Assembly: GCA_946894095.1 (NCBI GenBank)
Contig: OX335650.1
Span: 6,448,001 to 6,512,000 of the forward strand
DNA from: Incurvaria masculella
Lineage: Eukaryota > Arthropoda > Insecta > Lepidoptera > Incurvariidae
DNA: 64,000 nucleotides
Direction: 5' to 3'
Shown: one piece after another, positions 36,301-48,300 of the stretch
Layout: the number at the start of each line of letters is the position of its first letter
Numbering within the stretch: position 1 is the stretch's first letter
The notes under the pieces: generated by a model
What the model saw: the letters and a program-made list of their open reading frames with translations, nothing else
The model's database searches: none
What the model was told of the DNA's origin: nothing
Translations under genes and position numbers: made by a program

Positions 36301-39300
36301 GGAAGAACGGATAGCGCTAATATTTCGCGGAATGTTTCGCTAAGTTTGACGCGCGACCCAGTATTGACTTGGGAGGGCTCATATTTGATGTAATTTTCTA
36401 GAACTCATCAACATTTTTCGAATATTTTACGAGCACCCAATTGTTGTGAAAACCTTAACTGATCAATTTTTTTTTTTAATATTGTCCAACGAGAGCCAGG
36501 TACACATATTGAAAAGACTGGGCCGAAATTAAGGTGACATAAGACCTTAGAAATACCGTATCCGATTAGGGTTTATTTTGTATTATTTGTTTTCCTTATA
36601 ATCACTTTTCTGCACATTCGTGTCTCGAGCACCGCCTCGCGCTTCGCGACAAAAAATCGTGTGCGAGCGCACTGCGAGTATTGCACACAAACTGAGGCCC
36701 TATTACGAGTAACAAATCACTCATCGAAATTGAGCTCTTCATTGAATCAATTGAGGGATACATCAAATAAATCGCCCGCCTATGTATTTTTATATCTGTG
36801 CAGATACATACTTTCAACACATTTAAATTATTTCATGTTTCTACACAAATATAAAAAATTAAGGTCGGGCGATTTAATGTATCCCTCAAATGCTTGCTCT
36901 ATTCAATGGTGTATGCCTGCGGAAACAAAGAGTTTAGCGAAATTTCGATAAGTGATTTGTTACTCGTAACAGAGCGTCAGTAACATGCGTGCCTCGCGCT
37001 CAGTCGTGCACGCTCGCGATTCAAGCACATGTAAAGTAATTCGTGACCTCAACCGGCAAAGGTAGAGGTGCAGATTTTTTCCTTATTATCTACCATTGCT
37101 ACTCTTAAAGTTTGATTAATACATGCCCACTCACAAATGACGTTTTGTGATGTTTTAATCACGAATTTAAACACCCTAATTTATTTTTTACAAACATTTT
37201 AGTGATTTAAAATTATTTTTCTGTTTGTAAGAAACTATATTCGACAAAATTAAGGCAAACACATGCGTAGCGCAGCAAGCCCACGACCGTTCGATCCGGG
37301 AGCGCGTCGGCAAGTGACCAATACGCTGAGTTTGCATCTCGTCTCCAGTCCTTTTGAATCGTCCGAAAAACCGCTTCCGAGGCGAGAGCCGCTGGCGAGC
37401 GAGGGCGCGAAGCGAGACTAGCCGAGCTTGTCGTTTACACAGGTAATCGCAATCTCGCATAATTCAGCTAAAAACTGTGTGGGTCCCGAGGCATAAACAT
37501 GATACAAGTAAGTTCACTGCATTTCTTCCTGTGCATATATTTGTAACATAGCTAACGAAATGTTAACGGAGGTATGGTCCAAACATTAACCAGGTATTCC
37601 TAGGCATATTTGTAATAAAAAAAGGTACAAAACATTTTGTTGTACAACTTAAAAAAATATCGTTCTACCTATACATTTTTGCAAATACCTATTTACAATC
37701 TAGGTTCCGCCCGGGTTGGTACCTTCGCATTGAATGAGCTATCAAGCGTTCGGCGAAGCGACAATGAAAATTATCTGATTGGGAAGGCCTTGGTGGCCAC
37801 CTTACATGTGGTGTGTTGGGCTAATATATTGACAGTAGGGGTTGACATTAAAAGTATTAAAAGCATTGCCTGTGGAACGCTTGTGTCTTTTCTTATTTAA
37901 TTTTATTTCCATTCGTTCCCTCGCGCATGTTTATAACTAGGTTGCTACAAAATTAATTTAATAATTACATTATTACCATATAGGAGAGATTGATGACGGT
38001 AATTTGATCGTCTTCGCTCAGACTGCCTGAAAGCGCCTGGTTGAAAACGAACGTTTTCCTCAGCATGTATGTGATGGTGTCGTTCTCGCCGTAACCAACA
38101 ACTGTTTTCTCCCTGTATTCACTGTACAAAAAAAAAATGGTTTGTAGTATCTTCTTTTAAATATGTGTCAGAATATGAAATCTAGTATAGATTTTTAAAG
38201 ACTAATACAATATGTTGCGACAAGATTTCCTGTGGATTTCGAATAAAACATATCGAACTTACGCACCGCCACGCGATGCTTATGTATTTGGCTATGACTC
38301 TCTCAAATATTATATTAAAATGATAGCCGTGTATTTTAGTTTGAATGGAATTTGCTTATTAACTCATTTTTTTCAAAATATTTTCAATTCCAAAGTGAAC
38401 GAACGTTGGCGTAATTTCTTTTGAATTAATTTGTAGTTTTATATGAAGAAAGATCCAGTAAAGCATTTTTTTATATATTTTTTGTAATTTCCAATAGAAT
38501 GTTACTGACAGTCTTCGAATACATTTTAATTTACCGTTTTTTGGTAAGTTAATAGAAAAAATATGCCTGTTAACATAATGGGAAAACTCATGCGGATTAT
38601 TTTCAGGCATTCAAGTTCTATAGACTGAAATGCGATGTTTCCGAAAGTTGGCTTTGAGAGACATACAAATGGATGCACAGACAGACAAAGAAGTCGCAAC
38701 GATCCGTTCCTCCTTTATGCGATTACGATCAAGAATATTATTTATGACCCTTGTTAATGTCGTGCATACCGATGCCTCGCAATATTTGCAAAGCAATTCT
38801 CTCCGTTTGTTTTTCTTTCGCGGACGTCACTGAACCGGCTGAGACGTCGGGGATTTTCCACGTTTTTCCCCTCGATCCGTTCGGCTAGTCGACTACCCAA
38901 TACGGCTATTGAATAAATTTAATGTATTCTCGTGAAATTGATGCGATACAGGAGTTTTTAAACTACCGAAAAATAGTTAAATAAATGTTTTGTATTTCAT
39001 TAGAAATACGTAGGAATTTAAATTTAATAAAATGCGCGAAAGTAATTTACAGAAAAAAAATTAATTACGAACGAGAAAATTAGTGTCGGTAGAGGGGTTA
39101 TGTGAGGGTAAGATTATTTAAAAAAAAAAAACGATAAAATATAATATTCGAAACTACCAGAAAACATTTATCACTAGCCTTCAGTAACATAAGTGATAAT
39201 GAGGCGATAAAGTTTCAGACAATGGCTCGTGCCTGTTTAATCAGTCAAATACGGAAATATTTTTCTGAAATTTTGCATATTAAATAAATCAACCGAGAGC

Positions 39301-42300
39301 TATGTTCTGATTGTTTGATAACTTATCTTAATATCATAAGCCTCTAAATATTTGTATCAAAATATTTAGGGGCGTACATCATGGATACAAGTTTAGTTAT
39401 AAAAAAAAAACAAAAAGTACAGATGTAACTCCTGGTTTTTGAGTGAGGAAAATAAAAACATATGGACATAGAATCAAACTTTCTCAAGTCATGTAGTGAT
39501 GTTAAAAAAATATGAAAATCTGAAAACTTTAAGGGGTAGGAAACCGTAAGGGCCTGAAAGACGATTTAGCTAGTATAATTCGCAGTCGGCGTGTAAAATT
39601 GTGACTCGGCCAGTGTACAAAGAAATTATTAATATCTTTTAATTTTAAAATCTCAGAGCCCCGCTACCTTCACGACAGTCTTTAAGTAATTTCCACTCTT
39701 GAGAACACTCCTCATTCACGAACTTGTAATTCCTAGAATCGGCCCACTGGTATTGTTTTCATTTGAGACTCACTCGTAGCAGTAGGGCCCGACCTGAGCC
39801 AGCCTCGGCCTGGCTCCCTGCGTCACCTCCTCGGCGTTGGTGACATTGAAGAGGTAAACGTTGAACTGGAGAGGAAACGGCAGTTTCTCCCACTTGTCGT
39901 ACGCGACCGACGTGTTGTCTATCTGAATGTTCTGGAACAATAGGAGTTCGTTAGGCTTGCGTATTTATTTTAATTGTTCTGTAAGAAGTACTTTAGGAAA
40001 CATTACATTTTACCTCCAACTCAAACGATTTATTGAACATAAGAATCACAAACGTGAGCGAGCGGCTCGTAAGTCAGGGGTGCGGCGGCTTGTCTTGCAT
40101 GCCAGAGGGCATGGGTTCGAATCCTCGCCCCGTTCATGCACTACTTTATTTATCTTTCTAAGTTGTATGAGTACATCAAGAATGCGAGCTTTTCGATGGT
40201 TCAGAATTCATGTAAAACTGTAAATTTCTCGGGTTTGTACTAATGTTATTATGAACCATAGTTTAACTGCTTAATTAACTGAGATTTAAAAATAATTCGA
40301 AACGAACAGACAATTACCTGTTTGCTAACACAAATAAACAAAATAATTAAAACTGAAAAGGACTATTAATAATTATTTAAAAAAAATAAAAACTATTCTC
40401 CGGTTCAATGAAATGTGAGGTGAAACCTTGCAGGTTTTTAATTGCATCAATTTTGCACGTGGAAAATTTAGGGAGGCAAAAGTAAACAAAATATACGTTA
40501 ATTCAAAATAAGTGCCGCAGTAATGTCCAGTAAAGAACATAAATGAGAGTGTTAACTCGCGTAAGGGATGCTATTAAGCAGCTTTATAGACAACATTACT
40601 GTTTTAGTTTTGACCTTGGAAACACGTCATCCATAAATAACGGCCTAAGAGATGTCACACTGACAGGACAGTATTGTCTGTGGTTTGTAAGTTCGATATA
40701 TTTAACACATTATCACTATATGACTTTACCCCAATTAAAAGGTTTGCAAAGAGACCTGCAGTTTTACATGGACCATGGAACAACTCACATTCGTGTTGGG
40801 ATGCGCTTATCCAACTCGGAAAGACCAATAAAGTGGTGCAGTAACGAAGCGGAGATCGAACTTATGACCTCTGGTATAGAAAGCAAGTCCCCTCGCCCCT
40901 GAGCTACGAGCCGCTAAAGCATAAAGCTTGTAATTTGTGTATTTTAAATGTGCTTGTGTGGAAAGTTTCCAGGTTTTTCCCGGTATCTTTTACTATTTTC
41001 TAGTTTACCACTTCAGATATACTGCTTGTAAACATTGTAAATTAGGAAAAGAAGTTTGAAATTTTATTTCTCTTATTTTTATTTCACGGCCATTCCTTTG
41101 ACAGCTGTATTCATTAGGTAAAACTAAATTCAATGCAGACAACAAAGCAGTTATGTTTGAAGTATACCGTTACAGAGCAATCATTTCAAAGGCACTAAGT
41201 CGTATCAGATCAAAGGCCGACATCGCAACAAGAAGCCGATGCCTATGAATACGGTTAAGGTTACCCAGGATTTCTAGGTCTATCTCATTTACTAGCACTC
41301 GATCAAGACCGCTTAATTTACATAAATGATACGGTTAGCTATGCCTACCTATTACATTGCAATTGGGATAAAGTTTTAAAAGTAGGTATTCGAGAATGTT
41401 TTACACACTGATTGCTTGCTGAGTATTCTCACTTAAATTTATGGTCGAATTTGACGACATCCTTTTAAGGCCACGACTATCACCTGATCGCATTTAGTTC
41501 CATAAGGGCGTAAGTGAAACCATATTTTATTATTATTTTTAAATAACTACTAGATATTTTGCAATTTCAAAAAGATGAAAGATGCGTTGATAGTCTGGCT
41601 ATATTTGAAATTTATAATGGTAAATATAAGGTGAGTTTAAAATCATCTACAAGCCTTATAGGGTTGATTCAGTATCTGATATAGAACAACTTTTGCTAAG
41701 AATGTAGGCATGTAATTTTTTTTGTTCCATTTTAATTTTTGAGAAATTTAAACAGTATGATCTTCCCAGTGTTGTCAGCAACTTTTGCGAAGAAACTATG
41801 CACCTATCTGTAATGGTTTCCAAGAAAATAATTTATTAAAGTGCACTAACTCTTCAGCTAGGTACCTAATTAAAAATATAGGTCAACCACGGGGTATTGA
41901 CCCGACCGTGACCCACTGACACAAGACAATTCTCCGCCGCCGCCGCCGCGTGCGCAGACAGAAACCCCGCCTCCCCATCCCCCCGCCGCCGCCCCTCTCA
42001 CTGAAGGGCGTTTGTTTTCGTTTTGAAAGCAATTAGTATGTCAAGGTCCATGGCGCGCATCGGGCATAAGTATCGCACGTGAGTGAATTTAAGTGAAGCG
42101 AGTGCTGATCGGGCGAAAAAGGCATGCATGCTTGTGTACATACCTACATTACAGCCGCGCCGACCAAATCCATAGCCCGGCGCGGCGTGCGTCAGCGTGG
42201 GAAGGAGGCAAAACTATTCGGGTAGGTAAAATAGACTCTGCCGCCGAGCGCCGCCTCCGCGCCGCCGGCCGGCGCGGTAGCGGTGCAGCGGTGACGCGCC

Positions 42301-45300
42301 GTTTAGCGAAGTTCGCGCGCATTTAATAATTTGATTATTTAATTATTTCTTCGAAACCATCACCGATAGGTACATAGTTTCTTCGCAAAAGTTGTTCACA
42401 ATACTGGGCAGAACGTACTGTTTAAATTTCTCAAAAATTCAAATTGAAAAAAAAATTACATGCCTACATTCTTAGCAAAAGTTATTCTATATCAGATACT
42501 GAATCAACCCTATAAGGCTTGTAGATTATTTTAAACTCACCTTATATATGACGCTCTTATTTTGTGTTCAAACTTGTTTTACGAAAATTTATGAATATTT
42601 GTGTAATTTGAGAATACATTGTGCCAGAGTCTTACAGTTTTATCTTTAAATTATAACTAGACCATTAATCTATTTATTAACATTTTTGATTATCGAAACA
42701 CTTTGTTATTTTTAAATTTAATTTAATTTTGTTTTAATTACGACCTTATCAAACTAAACGCAATTGGCTCTTATCACGCCCTTAAGATAGATTTTTGTTT
42801 CGGTTGATCTTCAATGAAATAAAAGCAAGCTTCCTTATAAATCCAACACGTTAAAAAAATATAACATCCATTGTGGCAGATCCTTGGGGCTAGAGTCGGT
42901 TTATCTTCTTCAACGTTCTCGCTGCTGTTAAGTTTATTGTACTCTAGCGAAGTCACACAAGTGCTATAAACCTTGTGCCGTGTCGATGCCCACGAGGAAG
43001 AAACGATGGGAGTGACAATCGGGACTCATTCGTATATCCGCAGCTTTGCCACTTTTTCGGTGAAAACACATAGAATGACGCTAGCGCCAGTCGGTTGGTT
43101 TACGAATTCGCTCTCTACTGATGGTCTCAAGTTCCAACAACACGCAAGAACATGGCGTACCGATTTCGTAACCACCGTCGCATTTACACTTAAACGTGGC
43201 CACGCTGCCGCCATACGAATTAATTTCGATCGCCTCTCCCGTCCTTCCTTACTCGCTACTGCGCACGGAGAGGCGGATATTTATGCATAAGATACACGTA
43301 ATGTGTAAATTTTATGATACGCCGGGCAAAATTGTCCCGACGATACCCATGGGCTTTCTAACTTTCTAGGTGTTGCAAAAACCACATTGGCCGGCCAGGT
43401 GTTTCTTCAAAATGCTTTTTTTTTATTTAATTCCTCTAAATAGAAAGATAACAGAAAAAATGGCTTTGAAAGGTATAAAAGGTCCTTTTGGAAATATTTT
43501 TTATTTCGATGATTTTACTAGAGTTTTGGACAAAATGGGGATGTGTAGCTTCGCAAACGTACGTGCTATAAGCTCAGTATTTAAAATTTAAAAGTAAATA
43601 TTTAAAAACCAAAGGCTTTATTGTAATAGACTTCAGAAAAACGTTTAGGTATTTATTCCCCTTAAGGAACCCAGCTTCTTACCATAGATTGAAAACTATT
43701 TTTAAGGCTGTTCCGACCCATATAAAGTTGTTTGCACACATAACGCAAAAAGTATTGCACTTTAAGCCACGAATTAATAATAAAAGTTTAATTAGTCATA
43801 TTACTTGCAGCGAAAACCATTTCACAATTTCAGGATTATTGGTTTTGTTACTATTTATTTAAATACGATTATCATTTAACAGTGCCATCTAACGGTGTAA
43901 AACTTCTAATCGGCAACTACAACGAAACCATTAAACCTGAAATTGTGAATATGTTTTCGCTGCAACTACTATGGCTATATTTAATATTTTTGACGAATTC
44001 GTGCCTTAAAGTGCAATACTTTTTGCGTTCTGTGTAAAAAAAACATTGTATGGGTCGGAACATCCTTAAGAGATCTAGGTGTTTCATTCCGATTACCAGA
44101 GCTCCGCCCCCAAGTTAAAGGTAATTTCTAAAACATTCTAAGCCTTCGCTGTTCTTCCGTCCATCCGTCCGTCTATCACAGAACCACATGAACCGTATAA
44201 AGCGATTTTTTTACAGATTGTGTTTTTCTATTGCCACTATAACGACAAATACAAATTAATAAGATGACCTCCCAAACAAGAAAAGTGATTTCTTTGGGTC
44301 AAATCTTTTATAAAGGTACGGAACCCTCGCACTTGGCCGGTTTTTCTCGATACGGCGCCCGAAGTCCCGGTCATGCGTCACGTCGACACCGAGAGTCCCA
44401 ACGGGGCCGTTAATACACAAAGTTGTACCCTGGAAGTTAAGGTGGCCCATCCCGCTCATCTCTCCATACAAAAGGGGAAAGAAGATCACGCCCATATTTC
44501 TTGTCAGAGATCCAAAATTTTGCTCAAAATAGCTTTATTTGATGGAACTAGATGTCTGATGACCATCGGCATTGTAAAATTGTGTTTGGTTTCTAAGCTA
44601 TAAGGTCCGAAAGTTCGATTTTTTCGCGCGTTTTATACAATAACTTTGGAGGTGGATTACGCAATGATAAAGTAAGAACATCGTAAAAAGATTAGTCATC
44701 AGACATAGCTTATTTAATGAAGATGTATGATTTATTTGGTTTTTGTTAGATTTTTGACTACAACGGTCGTGGTTTACTTTTAGCTACAAGTCGTTTTGAA
44801 ATTAAAATTTTCGTAAATCTTACCAAATCATGCACTATGCACATTGTCGTTTTTGTGGACATGTTGCATCTTCCTCATCACGGAGCCTATCTTATTCTTT
44901 GAGACAGAGAAGATCCCAGAGAGCAACAGCACGGTTTTGTACCGAGCCCGCGAATGAGTTAGGCGCGCCGGGTTGGGCCACCTTAAGGAAGGAAATCCAG
45001 GATCGCATTGATTGGTGTCCGCTTAGCATTTCACACACACGCCTGTGCTCTCGGTGTTATTACTAAACCAATATGTTACACGATTAAACTTTTTACATTT
45101 GGGTAAGTGGATTAATGTTATATTTTTAATCCTAACATCATGTTTTAGATTTCAATTCGTATTAGGTCCAAATGGTCCCCGACGTGCATTTGATCAATTA
45201 CACGATTTTTTGTATAGCTTAAGCAATGAGTCACGCTACAAATCTGTCCGTGGTTGGATATGAAGTCTTAAAAGTTGATATAGAGCACCCATACAAATTT

Positions 45301-48300
45301 TAATTTAAAATGTACTAATGTATAGTCCTAGTATAGAAAAAGATCTAAAAGTATTCCACCTCCCGTAGGAACTAGTATTCCGGGAGGTCACGACATTTTT
45401 GGTCACGATAAGGTAAATGGCTGAATCTGGGTTCACATGTTAGAGACCAACCCTCTCATGCTAAATATGTCGGTCTGCCTGCGCCAAGTGGTTGCGTTGT
45501 CTAGATTGGCTATATAAAATAGATGTTAGTATGTAGCTGCTGATAAATATACCGATTGTTTAGAAATATTGATACCTAATAATTATACAACAATAACCAG
45601 TCGGTTTCTTAATTCACTACTTAAATATACCTAAAGTTCTGTCTGTACCTAAATCGCCTATAACTACTAAATACGACCAAAGATTTGTTCAGTTTTGGTA
45701 TTGCTAAGCAAGTATGTACTGATACTTTCATGCTTCGTTATTTGTAGCCCTTTACCTTGGTCATACTTATTTTTTGTCGCCCTAATTACTTTTTCAGGCG
45801 CCTTATCTACGTAACGCAACCACTTGGCGCAGGCAGACTGACACATTTAGCTTCAGAGAGTTGGTGTTTATCCTGTGAACCCAGTTTCAGCCATTTACGT
45901 TATCGTTACCATTTTTGTCGCGACCTCCTAGTCTATAGGTAGGTACCATTTGTTGCTTGGCAGCTGGCAGCGAATTTGAATTCCGAAACCGACGACGCTG
46001 CAAGCGTTACTTTACATTACAACTACTACAAACTTATTCGCATTGGTCTCAACCCCTCCGTCCATTCTAACTAGCTTTGACTATACAGTTAGTTAGAAAA
46101 TACTAAAATAGGAATAATAGAAGGAATGTGAATTGTTTGTTTGTGTCGACTGTGAAGCAAGGACTCATTGATTATACAAGCATACATATCACATTCCTTA
46201 GAATAAGTGACGTACCTTTTAGTACAAAAAATTTTTTTTTACTGGAATAATAGAAGTTTCAAAAAAACTTTCGCCACTGAAATTTACTAGGTTATTTTTG
46301 TTACCATCGCATTGGATGAAAAGATGGTCGAAACCAAAATGAAAAAAAATCTGCGTTTTCCATCCAGTTCAATGAAGCTGTGCCCATAAAACGAAGGTCC
46401 TGGTATGGCACCTAATTCCACAAATTTCAGTAACGTACATGAACAAAATGTTGTACACTTTTTGCATGACACAAGGGGGTCATTATATTTTGTATACCAA
46501 CTAATCGTCACGAATGCAATTCATACACACACTTCACAATCTATAAAATTAAGCTTTAGCTTGAAGTAAACTTTATTGGGTTGTTACAATAAAAAGGCAA
46601 TTTATTTTTCAAGTCGAGAACCGTTTTTTTGAAATCGAAGAAATACCATTATCTCAGGTAGTTCCATGTTGATGCAGCTAGAATTTACATGAAACCAAAT
46701 CGAAATCTTATTCAAATAAACTGTCGAGGTTTCGAAGGCTTTTATCCCTGTTCAGCTTTCCGACCCGAGGGAGAGAGATTCTAAGTTTCATTCGTCGTCT
46801 GGGTCCTATATACCTGAAGTTGTACATATGTGTATCCCCAGGGAGAAGCATCGAAGACAACGAGACATTTTGACAAAGCGCAATTCTCAGTTTTAGTCCA
46901 TTGTTAGCACAAGTTGCGCACAAGTTTAGTAAGTGTATTGGCAACTGAAAGAAAAAAAATGCAACGAGACGAAAGGCAAGTCAACCCTTACCGGAATATA
47001 CGTTAAGATATCGGTTTACATTTTTCGTTCTTTTAATTAGATCTTTATTAGACCATGGTTTTCGGAAAAAACTTAGCATGGAACCATTATATGATTAAAC
47101 TAATCAAAGTTTGCCCGAGCCATTAAATTTCAAGTCTTACCGGTGTGATAAAAGCCGATAGCGTTCTGTTTGATAAGGACGTAAGTACAACAACATTTAA
47201 TTATATTTAAAATTAACGACGAGAAATTTAAATGATAAAAAAAGTTAATACGTGGAATAATTTTAATAAGATAAAGCTGTAAGTCTATGGTACTTTGTGT
47301 TTTCAAAGTAGAGAATAATTTATAAACTTTCATAAAAACACTTTTAACAGAGAATATGAGAGTCAGATATTTCAAATACTCATTCCACGCATCTTTCATC
47401 TTTTAAAGCCGTTGTTATTTTTAAAATAATAAAATTTTCACCTACGCCCTTATGTAACTGAATTTAATCAGGTGTTTTCACGCCCTTAAACTGATATGAA
47501 AAACTTTAAAGCGCGTTAACTCCTACAATATAAGCAGTAATTTTAATTTATTTATTTTGACTTCGATTCGATTATTTTTTTTATTTTGAGTTAAAATTAA
47601 GAGCAATTAATTAAAATATGAACGATTCGAGCACGAGTTTCTCCAGGAGCTCTATTTTCGAAGTATTTTAATTAATGTATTGCTAAGCAAAAAATATTTC
47701 GAAGCGCGCTGACCAGCTGACGCCAATTTTTGTGGTTGGCACCGATTAAACATATCTGAAGTACGTATAATTCGTTTATATTTATATTTCCTAGAAGAAA
47801 CTGTTAGCTAGCACTGGTTTTTCCTATGTGTCGCCGTTCTCTTACATTTTTTTTATTTGGAGGGGTTTCATATATTTCCTGTCATTAATTGAGTTATGAA
47901 TTTCTGTACTTTTAATAGAGGTTGTTAGTTGTAGAGTATTAATTTATCCGTATTTGTTAAAGTATTGGACGGCCACTACTAGTGTGGCCCCGACCAAGTT
48001 CGTAGCTGATTTCAGGTTTCATCAATGCAACTATTGGAATAAAAAATATTAAATGCGGCATATTTTTTTCAGCCTTCAGCGTTTCCTGTTCGCTTTCATG
48101 CTTTTTAGGGTTCCGTACCCAAAGAGTGAAAACGGAACCCTATTACTAAGCCTCCGCTGTCCGTCCGTCCATCCGTCCGCCCGTCCGTCCGTCCGTCCGT
48201 CCGTCCGTCCGTCCGTCCGTCCGTCCGTCCGTCCGTCCGTCCGTCTGTCCGTCTGTCACAGGGCTGTATCTCAGTAACCGTAACAGGTAGACAGCTGAAA

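Larger units (their letters stand above)
33737..37976. other. SNMP2-like intron 3
   Basis: 4.2 kb with an antisense full SINE, a palindrome repeat, a 44-bp perfect-type hairpin, a TIR element at ~36.7-36.97 kb and a MITE/SINE pair at 37.56-37.85 kb. 35.2-36.6 kb shows nothing recognised. Confidence 0.8.

Noticed and set aside
43026..43290. Overlapping frames on both strands as a gene
   Set aside because: CpG-richer patch gives long frames by chance; no splice context, homology or motif recognised.
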